A DNA stretch of 64,000 nucleotides from Pseudoxanthomonas sp. SL93 (GTDB lineage: Bacteria > Pseudomonadota > Gammaproteobacteria > Xanthomonadales > Xanthomonadaceae). Position numbers and translations under genes: made by a program. The stretch is from assembly GCF_026625825.1 (NCBI RefSeq), contig NZ_CP113065.1, forward strand, positions 1,612,001 through 1,676,000. Direction: 5' to 3'. The notes beneath the pieces were generated by a model that ran no database searches, was not told the origin of the DNA, and saw nothing but the letters and a program-made list of their open reading frames with translations. This document shows positions 27,495-36,879 of the stretch, one piece after another. Within the stretch, counting starts at the first letter, position 1. Every line of letters starts with the position of its first letter.

Positions 27495-27680
27495 TCAATG
27501 CCGCAGGCACCACAGGGCCAGCAGGCCGCCGATCAGGATGACGCCGCCGACGGTGCGCAGTTCGCGGTCGCTGAGGTACAGCAGCTGCATGGCCGTGCGC
27601 TTCCAGCCACCGGGGGCGGCGAACAGCACCAGGCCTTCGACGATGATGACAAGGCAGAGGGCGGACCAGAGTTCGGGCAT
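27495..27680 (-). CDS. DUF2065 small membrane protein (YjeT-like)
   Basis: A 61-residue protein with two membrane helices. The first is 'LWSALCLVIIVEGLVLFAAP' (about residues 4-23) and the second 'TVGGVILIGGLLALWCL' (about 42-58). Between them is the 'GWKRTAMQLLYLSDRELR' loop typical of DUF2065. In E. coli the equivalent gene yjeT lies between hflC and purA, as here, which supports the call. The start at 27680 gives the family length; no strong ribosome site is seen. Confidence 0.85.
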   Translation of the reverse strand: MPELWSALCLVIIVEGLVLFAAPGGWKRTAMQLLYLSDRELRTVGGVILIGGLLALWCLRH

Positions 27681-27834
27681 GGGGGCGAGCCGGAAGGGGG
27701 GATTCCAGACGGCGCGGGGGATTGGCGCATCCCCAGGGCCGTTTGCAGCAGTCAACGCGCAAAGACGCATGCGCCGGCCGCACCCTGCCCGCGTGCATAA
27801 GCACGGGGGGGTCAGAAGACGACGGGTTACCGGC

Positions 27835-28698
27835 TCAGCGGTCGCTGCGCAGGTACTGCAGGAACGGGTCGTCCTTGTCCAGCACGATCACGCTGTTGCC
27901 ATCGGAGAACGAGGCACGGTAAGCCTCCAGGCTGCGCTGGAAGGCGTAGAACGCGGGGTCGCGGTTGGCGGCTTCGGCGTAGATGCGGGCGGCGGTGGCG
28001 TCGCCTTCGCCGCGCAGCTTCTGGGCGTCGCGTTCCGCTTCGGCCACCAGCACGGTCTGGTCGCGGTCGGCCTGGGCACGGATGGTGCGGGCCTGTTCCT
28101 CGCCTTCCGCGCGCAGGCGGCTGGCTTCCTGCCGGCGCTGGGCGCTCATGCGCTCGTACACGTTCTGCAGCACGTCGTTGTCGGTGGGCAGGTCGACCTG
28201 CTTCAGGCGGATGTCGACGATGCGCATGCCCAGCGCCTTGGCGTCTTCGTTGATGGCACCCAGCTGCTTGGCGATCAGTTCGTTGCGGTCGCCGGACACC
28301 AGTTGGCGCAGCGTGCGCGAGTTGATCTCGTTGCGCAGCGAGCTGGTGATGATGGGCGACAGGCGATCGGTGGCCACGCTGTCCACGCCACCGGTGGCGC
28401 GATAGAAGGCGCTGACGTCCTGGATGTAGCCGATGGCCACGAAGTCCACCAGCACGTCCTTCTGCTCGGAGGTGAAGTAACGCGCGGGCGTCATCTCCAG
28501 CACCTGCAGCTTGGTATCGAAGACGCGCGCGGTTTCCACCAGCGGCACCTTGAAGTGCAGGCCCGGCTTGATGCCGGCGCGCACCACGCGGCCCAGGTTG
28601 AAGACCATCGCGGTCTCGCCTTCGCGCACCACGTACACCGAGCCCATCAGGCCCAGCAGGACAGCGACGATGATGCCGACAAGAAGGGAAGTTTTCAT
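27835..28698 (-). CDS. hflC: HflC, SPFH-domain regulator of FtsH
   Basis: A 287-residue inner-membrane protein with one N-terminal helix (about residues 4-24). A band-7/SPFH domain follows ('VREGETAMVFNLGRVV' to about residue 200), then a charged coiled coil ('RAEGEEQARTIRAQADRDQTVLVAEAERDAQKLRGEGDA'; shown in part). With HflK it forms a large periplasmic cage around FtsH and moderates its proteolysis. The start overlaps the hflK stop by ATGA. The ftsH gene itself is in this window at 38437-40365. Confidence 0.95.
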   Translation of the reverse strand: MKTSLLVGIIVAVLLGLMGSVYVVREGETAMVFNLGRVVRAGIKPGLHFKVPLVETARVFDTKLQVLEMTPARYFTSEQKDVLVDFVAIGYIQDVSAFYRATGGVDSVATDRLSPIITSSLRNEINSRTLRQLVSGDRNELIAKQLGAINEDAKALGMRIVDIRLKQVDLPTDNDVLQNVYERMSAQRRQEASRLRAEGEEQARTIRAQADRDQTVLVAEAERDAQKLRGEGDATAARIYAEAANRDPAFYAFQRSLEAYRASFSDGNSVIVLDKDDPFLQYLRSDR

Positions 28699-29843
28699 CG
28701 CTGCGGCTCCTCACGGCCTGCGGGTCGCGGTGTGCGCACCGCATTGCGTGCACTGCCCGACGGCGTGCTTTCCACCGACGGCATCACCACCTCGGACGGC
28801 AGCGCGGCCTGGGCCGCGCCCTGCGCGGACGGCGCACCGGCGCCGGCCATGGGCACGTAGATCAGCTGGCGGCTGTCACCGCCGATGACCTTGCGGTTTT
28901 CGGACAGCACCTGCTGCACGGTGTCCAGCCACAGGCGCTTGCGGGTGACGTCGGGGGCATCCTTGTACTGCGCCTGCAGCAGGTTGAAGCGCGCGGCGTC
29001 ACCCTCGGCCTTGGCGATGATGGACGACTTGTAGCCTTCGGCGGTGGTACGGCGGCGGGCGGCTTCACCGCGGGCTTCCGGCACGACCTTGGCGGCGTAG
29101 GCCTGGGCTTCGTTGATCAGGCTTTCGCGCACCTGCTGCGCGCCGTTGACGGCGTCGAACGCGGGCTGCACTTCTTCCGGCGGGCGGGCGTCCTGCAGTT
29201 CCAGCGTGCTGACCAGCAGGCCGGTCCTGTACGCCGCCAGCGAAGCCTGCAGCCGCACCTTCGCGGCTTCGGCCAGCGGGCCGCGCTCGTTGATGACGGC
29301 ATTGAAGTCGGAACGGCCGACCTGCTCGCGCACGGCGCTCTGCGCGGCCTGTTCCAGCACCGCCACCGAAGCGCGCGTGCCGTACAGGTACAGGCGCGGG
29401 TCGCTGACGCGGTACTGCACGTTGAACTGGATGCGCACGATGTTCTCGTCGCGCGTCAGCACCGAGACGGTGTTGCTGAAGTTGTTCACCTGGGTGGCGT
29501 TGACCTTGGTGACGCTTTCGATGGGCCACGGCCACTTGAAGTTGGGGCCCGGATCCATGACGCGGGCGAACTGGCCGAAGCGCAGCACCACGCCGCGCTG
29601 CTGTTCGCCGATCAGCTGGAAGCTGCTGAAGAGGATCAGGATGCCCAGGCCGATGGCGACCCAGCGCAGCGGATTGACGCCACCGCCGTTGCCGCCGAAC
29701 AGGCCACGCAGGCGCTCGATCACTTCGCCGATGCCGCCGCCGCTGCCAGAGCCGCCGCCGCGGGGTTTCCAGGGATTACGGTTTCCGTTGTTGCCAGATC
29801 CGCCGCTGCCAGAGCCGCCGCTTCCAGGGGTGTTCCAGGCCAT
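28695..29843 (-). CDS. hflK: HflK, SPFH-domain regulator of FtsH
   Basis: A 382-residue partner of HflC. A Gly/Ser/Asn/Pro-rich cytoplasmic N-terminus (about residues 1-50) precedes one membrane helix ('WVAIGLGILILFSSFQLI', about 61-78), then the SPFH domain ('GVVLRFGQFARVMDPGPNFKWP') and a helical C-terminus. The start at ATG 29843 has CGGAG five bases upstream; a GTG six bases earlier is possible. ATGA overlap with hflC. Confidence 0.94.
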   Translation of the reverse strand: MAWNTPGSGGSGSGGSGNNGNRNPWKPRGGGSGSGGGIGEVIERLRGLFGGNGGGVNPLRWVAIGLGILILFSSFQLIGEQQRGVVLRFGQFARVMDPGPNFKWPWPIESVTKVNATQVNNFSNTVSVLTRDENIVRIQFNVQYRVSDPRLYLYGTRASVAVLEQAAQSAVREQVGRSDFNAVINERGPLAEAAKVRLQASLAAYRTGLLVSTLELQDARPPEEVQPAFDAVNGAQQVRESLINEAQAYAAKVVPEARGEAARRRTTAEGYKSSIIAKAEGDAARFNLLQAQYKDAPDVTRKRLWLDTVQQVLSENRKVIGGDSRQLIYVPMAGAGAPSAQGAAQAALPSEVVMPSVESTPSGSARNAVRTPRPAGREEPQR

Positions 29844-29960
29844 GCCCACTCCGAAGTGAAAAGTTCGCGCGGGCCGAGGACCGGCGCGTGTCCGATTCTA
29901 CAAGATTGGGCCAACCCGGCCCGCAGACAAGGCCGGGAGGTCATGGGACCCGGATCCCCT

Positions 29961-30055
29961 GTAGGAGCGACGTCAGTCGCGACCGCATGGACGAATCGCC
30001 CGGGACAAGAACCCTGTCACGGAATTTCCGCGGTCGCGACTGACGTCGCTCCTAC
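29961..30055. repeat. GTAG-type REP doublet (SMAG-like)
   Basis: Two copies of a 25-base sequence form a perfect inverted repeat: 29961-29985 (starting GTAGGAGCGACG) and 30031-30055 (ending CGTCGCTCCTAC), 45 bp apart. GTAG at the outer ends is the mark of the REP family described in Stenotrophomonas (SMAG elements), mobilised in other bacteria by TnpA-REP (RAYT) transposases. It lies between hflK and hflX and can form a long hairpin in the transcript, perhaps tuning the ratio of the two. No RAYT gene is in the window. Confidence 0.85.
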
Positions 30056-30072
30056 AACAAGCCAGCGCCGTC

Positions 30073-31425
30073 CTACTGCCGCCAGTCCTCCGCCTCCGTG
30101 GCGGGCAGCAGCGTTTCCAGCGGATGTCCGCCCGCCTGCGCGGCCAGGCGTTGCGCATCGGCCAGCGCCAGGTCGACGGTGAGATGCCAGCCATGCTCAT
30201 CGTGGTCTTCGGACAGCACCGCGCCCAGCGAATGCAGGCGCGAACGCAGGCGCGCCGAATTCGCCGGCAGGTCCAGCCGACCGCGCACGCGCTGGAACCC
30301 CAGCCGCTGCGCCAGCGCGCCACGCAGCAGGTCGATGCCCTGCCCGTCGCGCGCGGAAATCCACACGCGCTCGCGGCCCATGCCCGCACTGGGTGCCTGC
30401 CCGTCGGCCACGCCCGGATCGGGCTGGTCGTGCCGCGGCTGGGCGCCTTCGATGCGGTCGATCTTGTTGAACACCAGCATCTGCGGCAGATCGCCCGCGC
30501 CGATTTCCTGCAGCACTTCGTCCACCTGCGCGATGCGTTCTTCACGCAGCGGATCGGCGGCATCGATGATGTGCAGCAGCAGGTCGGCCTCGCGCGCTTC
30601 GGCCAGGGTGGAGCGGAATGCCGCGACCAGTTCGTGCGGCAGGTCGCGGACGAAACCGACGGTATCGGCCAGCACCACGCCGCCGCCCGGCAGTTCCACC
30701 CGGCGCACGGTGGGGTCCAGCGTGGCGAACAGCTGGTCGGCCGCGTAGGCCTCGGCACCGGTCAGCACGTTGAACAGCGTGGACTTGCCGGCGTTGGTGT
30801 AGCCCACCAACGCCACGCGCGGCAGCTCGCTGCGCACGCGCGCCCGGCGCATCTGGGTGCGCTGCACTTCCACTTTTTCCAGCCGCTTCTGCAGTTGTTC
30901 TACCCGCTTCTGCAGCAGGCGACGGTCGGTTTCCAACTGCGTTTCGCCGGGGCCGCGCAGGCCGATGGAACCGCCGCGCTGGCGCTCGAGGTGGGTCCAG
31001 CCTCGGACCAGGCGCGTGGCCATGTGCTTCAACTGCGCCAGTTCGACCTGCAGCTTGCCTTCGTGGCTGCGGGCGCGCTGGGCGAAGATGTCCAGGATCA
31101 GTCCGGTGCGGTCCAGCACGCGGCGCTGCAGGAGTTTCTCCAGGTTGCGTTCCTGGCCGGGCGACAGCGGGAAATTCACCAGGATGAGGTCGGCGCCGGT
31201 GGCGTCGGCCGCGGCCTTCACTTCCTCCAGCTTGCCACTGCCGATCAGCGTGGACGGGCTGGGCTTGTCGATGCGTGCGGTCAGCAACGCCGCGACCGTG
31301 GCACCGGCGGAGCGGGCCAGGTCGGCGAATTCCTCGGTGGCGCCGTCGTCGGGCGGACCGCCGGCATGCGGCTGGATCAGCAACGCATGCTCGCCCTTGC
31401 GGGATCTTTCAAACAATGGGGTCAT
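30073..31425 (-). CDS. hflX: GTPase HflX
   Basis: A 450-residue ribosome-associated GTPase. The N-terminal HflX domain ('ALLTARIDKPSPSTLIGSGKLEEV', in part) is followed by a helical linker with the glycine-rich 'GLRGPGETQLETDRR'. The G domain has G1 'GYTNAGKSTLFN', G3 'DTVGFVRDLP' and G4 'NKID'. HflX binds the 50S subunit and rescues or splits stalled ribosomes under heat or other stress. It follows hfq after 25 bp, the conserved arrangement. Confidence 0.96.
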   Translation of the reverse strand: MTPLFERSRKGEHALLIQPHAGGPPDDGATEEFADLARSAGATVAALLTARIDKPSPSTLIGSGKLEEVKAAADATGADLILVNFPLSPGQERNLEKLLQRRVLDRTGLILDIFAQRARSHEGKLQVELAQLKHMATRLVRGWTHLERQRGGSIGLRGPGETQLETDRRLLQKRVEQLQKRLEKVEVQRTQMRRARVRSELPRVALVGYTNAGKSTLFNVLTGAEAYAADQLFATLDPTVRRVELPGGGVVLADTVGFVRDLPHELVAAFRSTLAEAREADLLLHIIDAADPLREERIAQVDEVLQEIGAGDLPQMLVFNKIDRIEGAQPRHDQPDPGVADGQAPSAGMGRERVWISARDGQGIDLLRGALAQRLGFQRVRGRLDLPANSARLRSRLHSLGAVLSEDHDEHGWHLTVDLALADAQRLAAQAGGHPLETLLPATEAEDWRQ

Positions 31426-31450
31426 GCCTCTTCAAACGAGGCATGCATTA

Positions 31451-31729
31451 TCACGCGGTTTCGTCTTCCCCGCCTTCTTCGCCGTCCTCGCCCTGCTGGA
31501 CATAGCCGCCGCCCGGGCCCACGCGCACGTTGCGCGCCGGCACCACGGTGGAAATGGCGTGCTTGTAGACCATCTGGCTGACCGTGTTGCGCAGCAGGAC
31601 CACGAACTGGTCGAACGATTCGATGGTGCCCTGCAGCTTGATGCCGTTGACCAGGTAGACCGAAACCGGCACGCGCTCGCGCCGCAGTGCATTCAGGAAA
31701 GGATCCTGCAGGGATTGCCCCTTGGACAT
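31451..31729 (-). CDS. hfq: RNA chaperone Hfq
   Basis: A 92-residue hexameric Sm-like protein that pairs small RNAs with mRNAs. The Sm1 region '[22 protein letters not shown]' and the Sm2 '[10 protein letters not shown]' are intact. The C-terminal tail is Gly/Asp/Glu-rich, acidic at the end, as in Xanthomonadaceae. The start at 31729 has GGGAG spaced six bases. Its place after miaA and before hflX is the gammaproteobacterial order. Confidence 0.97.
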   Translation of the reverse strand: MSKGQSLQDPFLNALRRERVPVSVYLVNGIKLQGTIESFDQFVVLLRNTVSQMVYKHAISTVVPARNVRVGPGGGYVQQGEDGEEGGEDETA

Positions 31730-31846
31730 GTCGTACTCCCGCCTTGCGTTCTTATAGTTGGTATGAGGTGCTTCAGACCGGACCGGCAAACCAGCTCCCC
31801 AGCCGTCCGGAGCCCCGATGTTACACAACATCGGGGCCTTGACCAG

Positions 31847-32803
31847 CTACCGGTTGCCCAGAAACAGCGAAAGTGCCTGACGCAGGCGCTCCTGGTGATG
31901 CGCCGGGTCGAACCAGCGGGCGTCCAGTTCGCCGCGCAGCCAGGTCAGCTGCCGCTTGGCCAGCTGGCGGGTGGCGGCAATGGCGCGTTCGCGGAAGTCG
32001 GCGGCGCTGCCCTGCCCGTCCAGCCACTCCCAGGCCTGCCGGTAACCCACGGCCCGCACCGCCGGCAGGTCCAGCGGGACCGGCACGGCCTGCATGGCGG
32101 GCAGCGCGCGCAGGCCACGGACCTCGTCCAGGAAGCCCTGCGCCAGCATCAGGTCGAAGCGGCGGGCGATGCGTTCGTGCAGCACATCGCGGTCCGCCGG
32201 TGCCAGCACCAGCTTCAGCACGCGGTACGGCAGGCGCTGGCCGCGTGCTTCGCGCTGCCACTGGCTGATCGGCGTGCCGGTCAGGCGGAACACCTCCAGC
32301 GCCCGCTGGATGCGCTGCGGGTCGGTGGCATGGATGCGGGCGGCAGCGGCCGGATCGACCTGCGCCAGGTCGGCATGCAGGGCCGGCCAGCCCCGGGCCT
32401 GCGCTTCGGCAGCGATCTGCTGGCGAAGCGCCGGGTCCGCAGGGGGCATGGCCGCCAGCCCCTCCAGCAATGCCTGGAAGTACAGACCGGTGCCGCCCGC
32501 CAGCACCGGCAACCGTCCGCGCGCCGCGATGTCGTCCATGGCCTGGCGCGCCTCCTGGGCGAATTCCGCCGCCGAATAGGTCTGCCAGGGGTCCCGGACG
32601 TCCAGCAGGTGGTGCGGCACGTGGGCACGTTCCTCCCCGGTCGGCTTGGCCGCGCCGATGTCGAGGCCACGGTAGACCAGGGCCGAGTCGACGCTGACGA
32701 TCTCGCCATCGAAGCGTTCGGCCACCTCCAGCGCGAACGCGGTCTTGCCCGAAGCGGTGGGCCCCATGATGGCCAGGGCGAGCGGGCGCGGATCGACCGG
32801 CAT
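31847..32803 (-). CDS. miaA: tRNA dimethylallyltransferase
   Basis: A 318-residue enzyme that adds a dimethylallyl group to A37 of tRNAs reading UNN codons. The P-loop '[16 protein letters not shown]' (about residues 13-28) and '[19 protein letters not shown]' (about 38-56) are canonical, as is the later '[16 protein letters not shown]'. Normal length. The 117-bp gap to hfq may carry the usual hfq promoters. The gene at 33538 faces the other way. Confidence 0.96.
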   Translation of the reverse strand: MPVDPRPLALAIMGPTASGKTAFALEVAERFDGEIVSVDSALVYRGLDIGAAKPTGEERAHVPHHLLDVRDPWQTYSAAEFAQEARQAMDDIAARGRLPVLAGGTGLYFQALLEGLAAMPPADPALRQQIAAEAQARGWPALHADLAQVDPAAAARIHATDPQRIQRALEVFRLTGTPISQWQREARGQRLPYRVLKLVLAPADRDVLHERIARRFDLMLAQGFLDEVRGLRALPAMQAVPVPLDLPAVRAVGYRQAWEWLDGQGSAADFRERAIAATRQLAKRQLTWLRGELDARWFDPAHHQERLRQALSLFLGNR

Positions 32804-33537
32804 GGGAGCGTGGCAGCGCAGCGAAGGGCGTACAGCTTAGCCTGCGGGGGGCAGGACGATGGCGAGCAGGTGCGCCTGCCGGAACCTGCACGGCCGCGCG
32901 AAGGTGACGCCCGGCGTGCCGGTTTCATTCGGAACGGATATTGCAGGGACGTGGCGTCCTGATAATCGGGCGACTTAATCCACGCGGACCTGCGACCGCC
33001 ATCAGCATTATTCCGACGACGCCACCTCATTCCGTCCCGCAGATCCCGATGAGGAAGCACGGTTACACCAGAGGCCGGACCTGGAAGGGACAACACAGCG
33101 GCAGCCTGTCCAATACCGCTTGAAAAGAGGCATCTGCGACCCTGATTAAGGACGCGTGAAATCCCCACGCCCGACGCGGATATGCCATGGGACAACCTTA
33201 ATCAGCGATGACCCGCACGCAATCGCGGGACCATTTTTGAAGTCACTCATTTTTTATCGCCAATATTGTGCTTCAGTGCTCGGTATTGCGTTTTGGGGCT
33301 GGCGATTATCTGCGCGGCCGTTATTCTTCCATCGCAATTCCATGGTCGGGTAGAAGCGCCACTGCTTCACCCGCCCATATCGGAGCCGACGGGGGCGCCC
33401 TCTCAACGGGGTGCGTGACGGATCCGGTGATGCTTCTTCCGCGTCATGCCTTGCGTAGACGGTGCCGGTTGCACGGCATTGCCCATGCACGGGACAGCGC
33501 GTGCCTTCGAAACCCCGTAACGATCACGAGCACCCTG
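32804..33537. other. 734-bp divergent intergenic region
   Basis: No convincing gene on either strand. The right half (about 33120-33340) is clearly richer in A/T than its surroundings, with a T-rich stretch at 33249-33257, as promoter or phage-like DNA would be. A 10-base inverted pair, CTGATTAAGG at 33141-33150 and CCTTAATCAG at 33196-33205, is separated by 45 bp and could be a regulator site. The open frame of the HzsA-like gene extends back to 33268 but reads as non-coding. A long 5' leader or small RNA cannot be excluded. Confidence 0.5.
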
Positions 33538-35976
33538 ATGCCCATTGCCTCCGGCGCCTTTCGCACCAAGCTCCTGCCAACGCTGGCCATGGGCCTGTCC
33601 GTTTTCCTTGCGTCCTGCAGCGGCGAAGCCGACGTCAGCGCGCCTGCCGATGCCTCCGCGCAGGCGGTACCGGCGGCCGCGTCGGGCAGTCGCGTGGCGG
33701 CTTCCGCCGTGCCGACCGCGTCGGCGGCCGTCGTCACCTCGGCCGTGAGCACGCCCATCCTGTTTGTCACCCAGGTGCCCGTCCCCGGCGGCGACCGCTT
33801 CGCCAGCCGCCTGTCGTCGTTCGCCAACCACCTGACCGACATGGGCGCGGTGCCCCGCGGTGGCGACCTGATGATCCGCTACCCCAACGGGTCGCTGCGC
33901 AACCTGACCCGGGAAGCCGGCTACGGCATGGACGGCCTGCAGACCGCCAATGCGATCGCGGTGCGCGAGCCCACCGTGCACTGGAGTGGCACCAAGGCCG
34001 TCTTCAGCATGCTGGTCGGTGCGCCGGCCAAGCAGTACGCAGGCGTCAACGTGAAGTGGCAGATCTACGAAGTGACCAACCTGGCCCAGGGCCAGACCGC
34101 GGTCATCACCAAGGTGGCCGGCCAGCCGACCGCTTACAACAACGTGTCGCCGCTGTATGCCAGCGATGACCGCATCCTGTTCACCTCGGACCGCCCCCGC
34201 GGTGGCGAGGCGCACCTGTATCCGCAGCTGGACGAGTACGAAAGCACGCCGACCGTCACCGGCATCTACAGCCTCAACCCGGCCTCGGGCGAGTTGAAGA
34301 TGCTCAACCATGCACCCAGCGGCGCGTTCTCGCCCATCATCGACAGCTATGGCCGCGTGGTCTTCACCCGTTGGGACCATCTGCAGCGCGACCAGCAGGC
34401 CGACGCCGGGACCTATGGCGCCTATGACGTGGCCAGCGAGGCGGCCGGTGCCGCCAACGTGGGCCTGAAGCCGGAAGTGTTCCCCGAGTCGCGCCTGGGC
34501 ATGAGCACCACCTACGGCCAGGTCAACAAGTACAACTACAACCTGTTCACGCCGTGGCAGATGAACCAGGACGGCACCGAGGAGCTGACGCTCAACCACA
34601 TCGGGCGGCAGGAACTGTCCTTCGGCTACATCACCAAGTCGTTCGCGGGTGACAGCGCGCTGTCGGACTACAGCAACACCGCCATCATCGCCAACAAGAA
34701 GTTCGTGCGCATGGACGGCGGCCTGTTCCAGATGCGCGAGGATCCCCGCACGCCGGGCACGTACTACGCGATCTATGCGCGTGAGTTCGGTTCGATGACC
34801 AGCGACCAGATCGTGCGCCTCACCGGCGCGCCGACGCTGAATGCCGAACAGATGACGGTCGTGGACGCCTCGCCGGCCGCCACCAACAACAGCCTGCCCG
34901 GTGGCCGCTTCCGCAACCCGCTGCCGATGAGCACGGGGCAGATGCTCGCCACGTACACGCCGAGCGCCACGGTGCAGGCGGGCGTGCAGTTCCGCCTGCA
35001 CCAGCTCAGCACCGATGCCTCCGGCATGCTCATTGCCGGCAGCCCGCTGACCTCGGGCATCAACAAGTCGGTATCGTGGTGGACCCCGGACGTGCAGCAG
35101 AGCTACAACGGCACGCTGTGGGAACTGGAAGCCGTGGAAGTGGTGGCACGCCCGCGCCCGAGCAGTGGCAGCTTCAAGCTGGAGGCGCCTGAAAGCGCCG
35201 TGCTGGCCGAAGAACAGGTCGACGAAACCGCGCTGCGCAACTGGATGAAGACCAACGGCCTGTCGCTGATCGTCACCCGCAACCAGACCAGCCGCGACCA
35301 GGGCGACACCCAGCAGCCGTTCAACCTGCAGGTCCCCGGCGGCATCAAGACCAGCAAGGGCAGCGGCCGCGTCTACGACATCAGCCACTACCAGATCCTG
35401 CAGGGCAACCAGATCCGCGCGTACAACGGCTACAACGCCGGGCGCCGCGTGATCGCGCAGCCCACCACCAGCCCGCACAACCCGGCCAATCCCGGTGGCC
35501 CGGCCGGCAGCGTGAAGATCGCCGCCGATGGTTCCACCGCCGCCTTCGTGCCGGCCAACCGTGCGCTGACGTGGCAGACCACCGACGCGGCCGGCACCGC
35601 CATCGTGCGCGAACGCGTGTGGGTGACGATGCAGCCGGGCGAGATCCGCACCTGCGCGGGCTGCCATGGGGAGAACAGCAAGAACCAGGCCGGCGCGCTG
35701 GAATCCACCAACAAGCCGGAGGCGCTGCGCACGCTGCTGCGCAACTGGAAGCAGTCCACGGGCGGTGGACCCATCCGCGCCAACAGCTCGCAGCCGCTGG
35801 TGCCGGTGCGCAATGCCCCGTCGTCGTCGCAGCCCGTGCCGGTCGCGGCCCCGACGTCCAACTCTTCGCCGTCGTCCACGTCCGCGCTGACCAGCGACGT
35901 CATCCAGACCACCGTCCGTGCGTCGCGGCGCGCCGACACCGTGCCGACGTTGCGCAGCCAGGCGCAGGTCCGCTGA
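33538..35976 (+). CDS. HzsA-like secreted lipoprotein with PD40 propeller and one c-type haem
   Basis: A large 812-residue exported protein. The signal peptide ends in the lipobox 'FLASC' (about residues 23-27). After an Ala/Ser-rich linker, residues about 75-600 carry propeller-like repeats ('NNVSPLYASDDRILFTSDRPRGG', in part), then 'FSPIIDSYGRVVFTRWDHLQRD'. A single haem-c site 'CAGCH' lies at 706-710. The tail is Ser/Pro-rich. The arrangement resembles the hydrazine synthase alpha-subunit middle-domain family, which is common outside anammox bacteria with unknown activity. I do not propose hydrazine synthesis. It is convergent with the dihaem cytochrome, a possible redox partner. Confidence 0.65.
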   Translation: MPIASGAFRTKLLPTLAMGLSVFLASCSGEADVSAPADASAQAVPAAASGSRVAASAVPTASAAVVTSAVSTPILFVTQVPVPGGDRFASRLSSFANHLTDMGAVPRGGDLMIRYPNGSLRNLTREAGYGMDGLQTANAIAVREPTVHWSGTKAVFSMLVGAPAKQYAGVNVKWQIYEVTNLAQGQTAVITKVAGQPTAYNNVSPLYASDDRILFTSDRPRGGEAHLYPQLDEYESTPTVTGIYSLNPASGELKMLNHAPSGAFSPIIDSYGRVVFTRWDHLQRDQQADAGTYGAYDVASEAAGAANVGLKPEVFPESRLGMSTTYGQVNKYNYNLFTPWQMNQDGTEELTLNHIGRQELSFGYITKSFAGDSALSDYSNTAIIANKKFVRMDGGLFQMREDPRTPGTYYAIYAREFGSMTSDQIVRLTGAPTLNAEQMTVVDASPAATNNSLPGGRFRNPLPMSTGQMLATYTPSATVQAGVQFRLHQLSTDASGMLIAGSPLTSGINKSVSWWTPDVQQSYNGTLWELEAVEVVARPRPSSGSFKLEAPESAVLAEEQVDETALRNWMKTNGLSLIVTRNQTSRDQGDTQQPFNLQVPGGIKTSKGSGRVYDISHYQILQGNQIRAYNGYNAGRRVIAQPTTSPHNPANPGGPAGSVKIAADGSTAAFVPANRALTWQTTDAAGTAIVRERVWVTMQPGEIRTCAGCHGENSKNQAGALESTNKPEALRTLLRNWKQSTGGGPIRANSSQPLVPVRNAPSSSQPVPVAAPTSNSSPSSTSALTSDVIQTTVRASRRADTVPTLRSQAQVR

Positions 35977-35985
35977 AACGCAGGT

Positions 35986-36014
35986 CCTCGCGATACCTTC
36001 CCGGTGTCGCGAGG
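35986..36014. terminator. Hairpin between convergent cytochrome genes
   Basis: A 12-bp stem with one G-T pair (35986-35997 with 36003-36014) and a five-base loop lies between the two converging stop codons. No T-tract follows on either strand, so it may be a transcription barrier rather than a classical terminator. Confidence 0.55.
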
Positions 36015-36016
36015 GG

Positions 36017-36820
36017 TCAGCGCGAATCCAGGTACTGCTTCAGCGCACCGATCTCCGCATCGGTCAGCACCGGGTAGCGGTAGGCTGCCACGCCGCTCAT
36101 CAGCCCCGTCTTCGATTTTCCGCCTGCCGCGACTTCACCCGTGCGCATCAACCGGGTGAACTGTTCCAGCGTGTAGGCCTTGGCCACGACCAACGACGGT
36201 GCGGGGTCGCCTTCCCAGCCGTTGAGGTCCCAGCCGTGGCATTCGGTGCAGGACGTCATCGCCAGGTGTTTGCCCAGCGCCAAGGCTTCCGTGGGCGGTG
36301 CCGCGGGGGGCACGTTTCCCGCATCGGCCTGCATGTCGGGCAGCCAGGGATGCGTGCCGTCGCGCGTGGCCTTGATCAGGGCGTCGGACCATTGACCCTC
36401 CGGCAGGCCAGGGTTGTCGATGGCAGGCGTACTGCGCACCCACGCGATGATGTCGCGGACTTCGCGATCACTCAGGTGCTGGAACATCTTGATCGGCATG
36501 CCCCATGGCACGTGCCCGTCATGGGTCTTGCCTTCGCGGATCAGTCGCGCGAGCGCCGCGTCGTCGTAAAGCGCGCGACGCTGTGTCAGGTTGGGCGCGA
36601 CGATGCGGCCCATGTCCTTGTTCTCCTGGAACACGTCACCACGCCCGCCTTCGCCGTGGCAGCCATTGCAGCCCACGCGGGTGGCCACGCGCAGGCCTTC
36701 GACCGCATCACCCGGCGTTGCTGCCGCCTGCACCGCTGCGGGAACGACGCGCACCGTCGGCGCCGGTGATTGTCCGCACGCAGCAAGGAACAGGCAGGCC
36801 ATCCACAGCGCATGACGCAT
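36017..36820 (-). CDS. Dihaem c-type cytochrome lipoprotein
   Basis: A 267-residue exported lipoprotein. The lipobox is 'LAAC' at residues 12-15. Two cytochrome c domains follow, with haem sites 'CNGCH' (51-55) and 'CTECH' (191-195). Likely axial Met residues are in 'WGMPIKMF' (about 106-113) for the first domain and 'LMSGVAAYRY' for the second. It probably carries electrons in the periplasm. The start at 36820 has GGGGA upstream. Convergent with the HzsA-like gene, 60 bp upstream of which is folP in the same direction as this gene. Confidence 0.85.
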   Translation of the reverse strand: MRHALWMACLFLAACGQSPAPTVRVVPAAVQAAATPGDAVEGLRVATRVGCNGCHGEGGRGDVFQENKDMGRIVAPNLTQRRALYDDAALARLIREGKTHDGHVPWGMPIKMFQHLSDREVRDIIAWVRSTPAIDNPGLPEGQWSDALIKATRDGTHPWLPDMQADAGNVPPAAPPTEALALGKHLAMTSCTECHGWDLNGWEGDPAPSLVVAKAYTLEQFTRLMRTGEVAAGGKSKTGLMSGVAAYRYPVLTDAEIGALKQYLDSR

Positions 36821-36879
36821 GTCGCATTCCCCGTCGGACCTGATGGCTCCAACGCGGCATGCCGCGGCCTCCGGCCACG

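Noticed and set aside
33538..35976. Reading the HzsA-like protein as evidence of hydrazine synthesis or anammox
   Set aside because: The other hydrazine synthase subunits and the multi-haem partners are absent, and the organism is a typical xanthomonad by all other genes.
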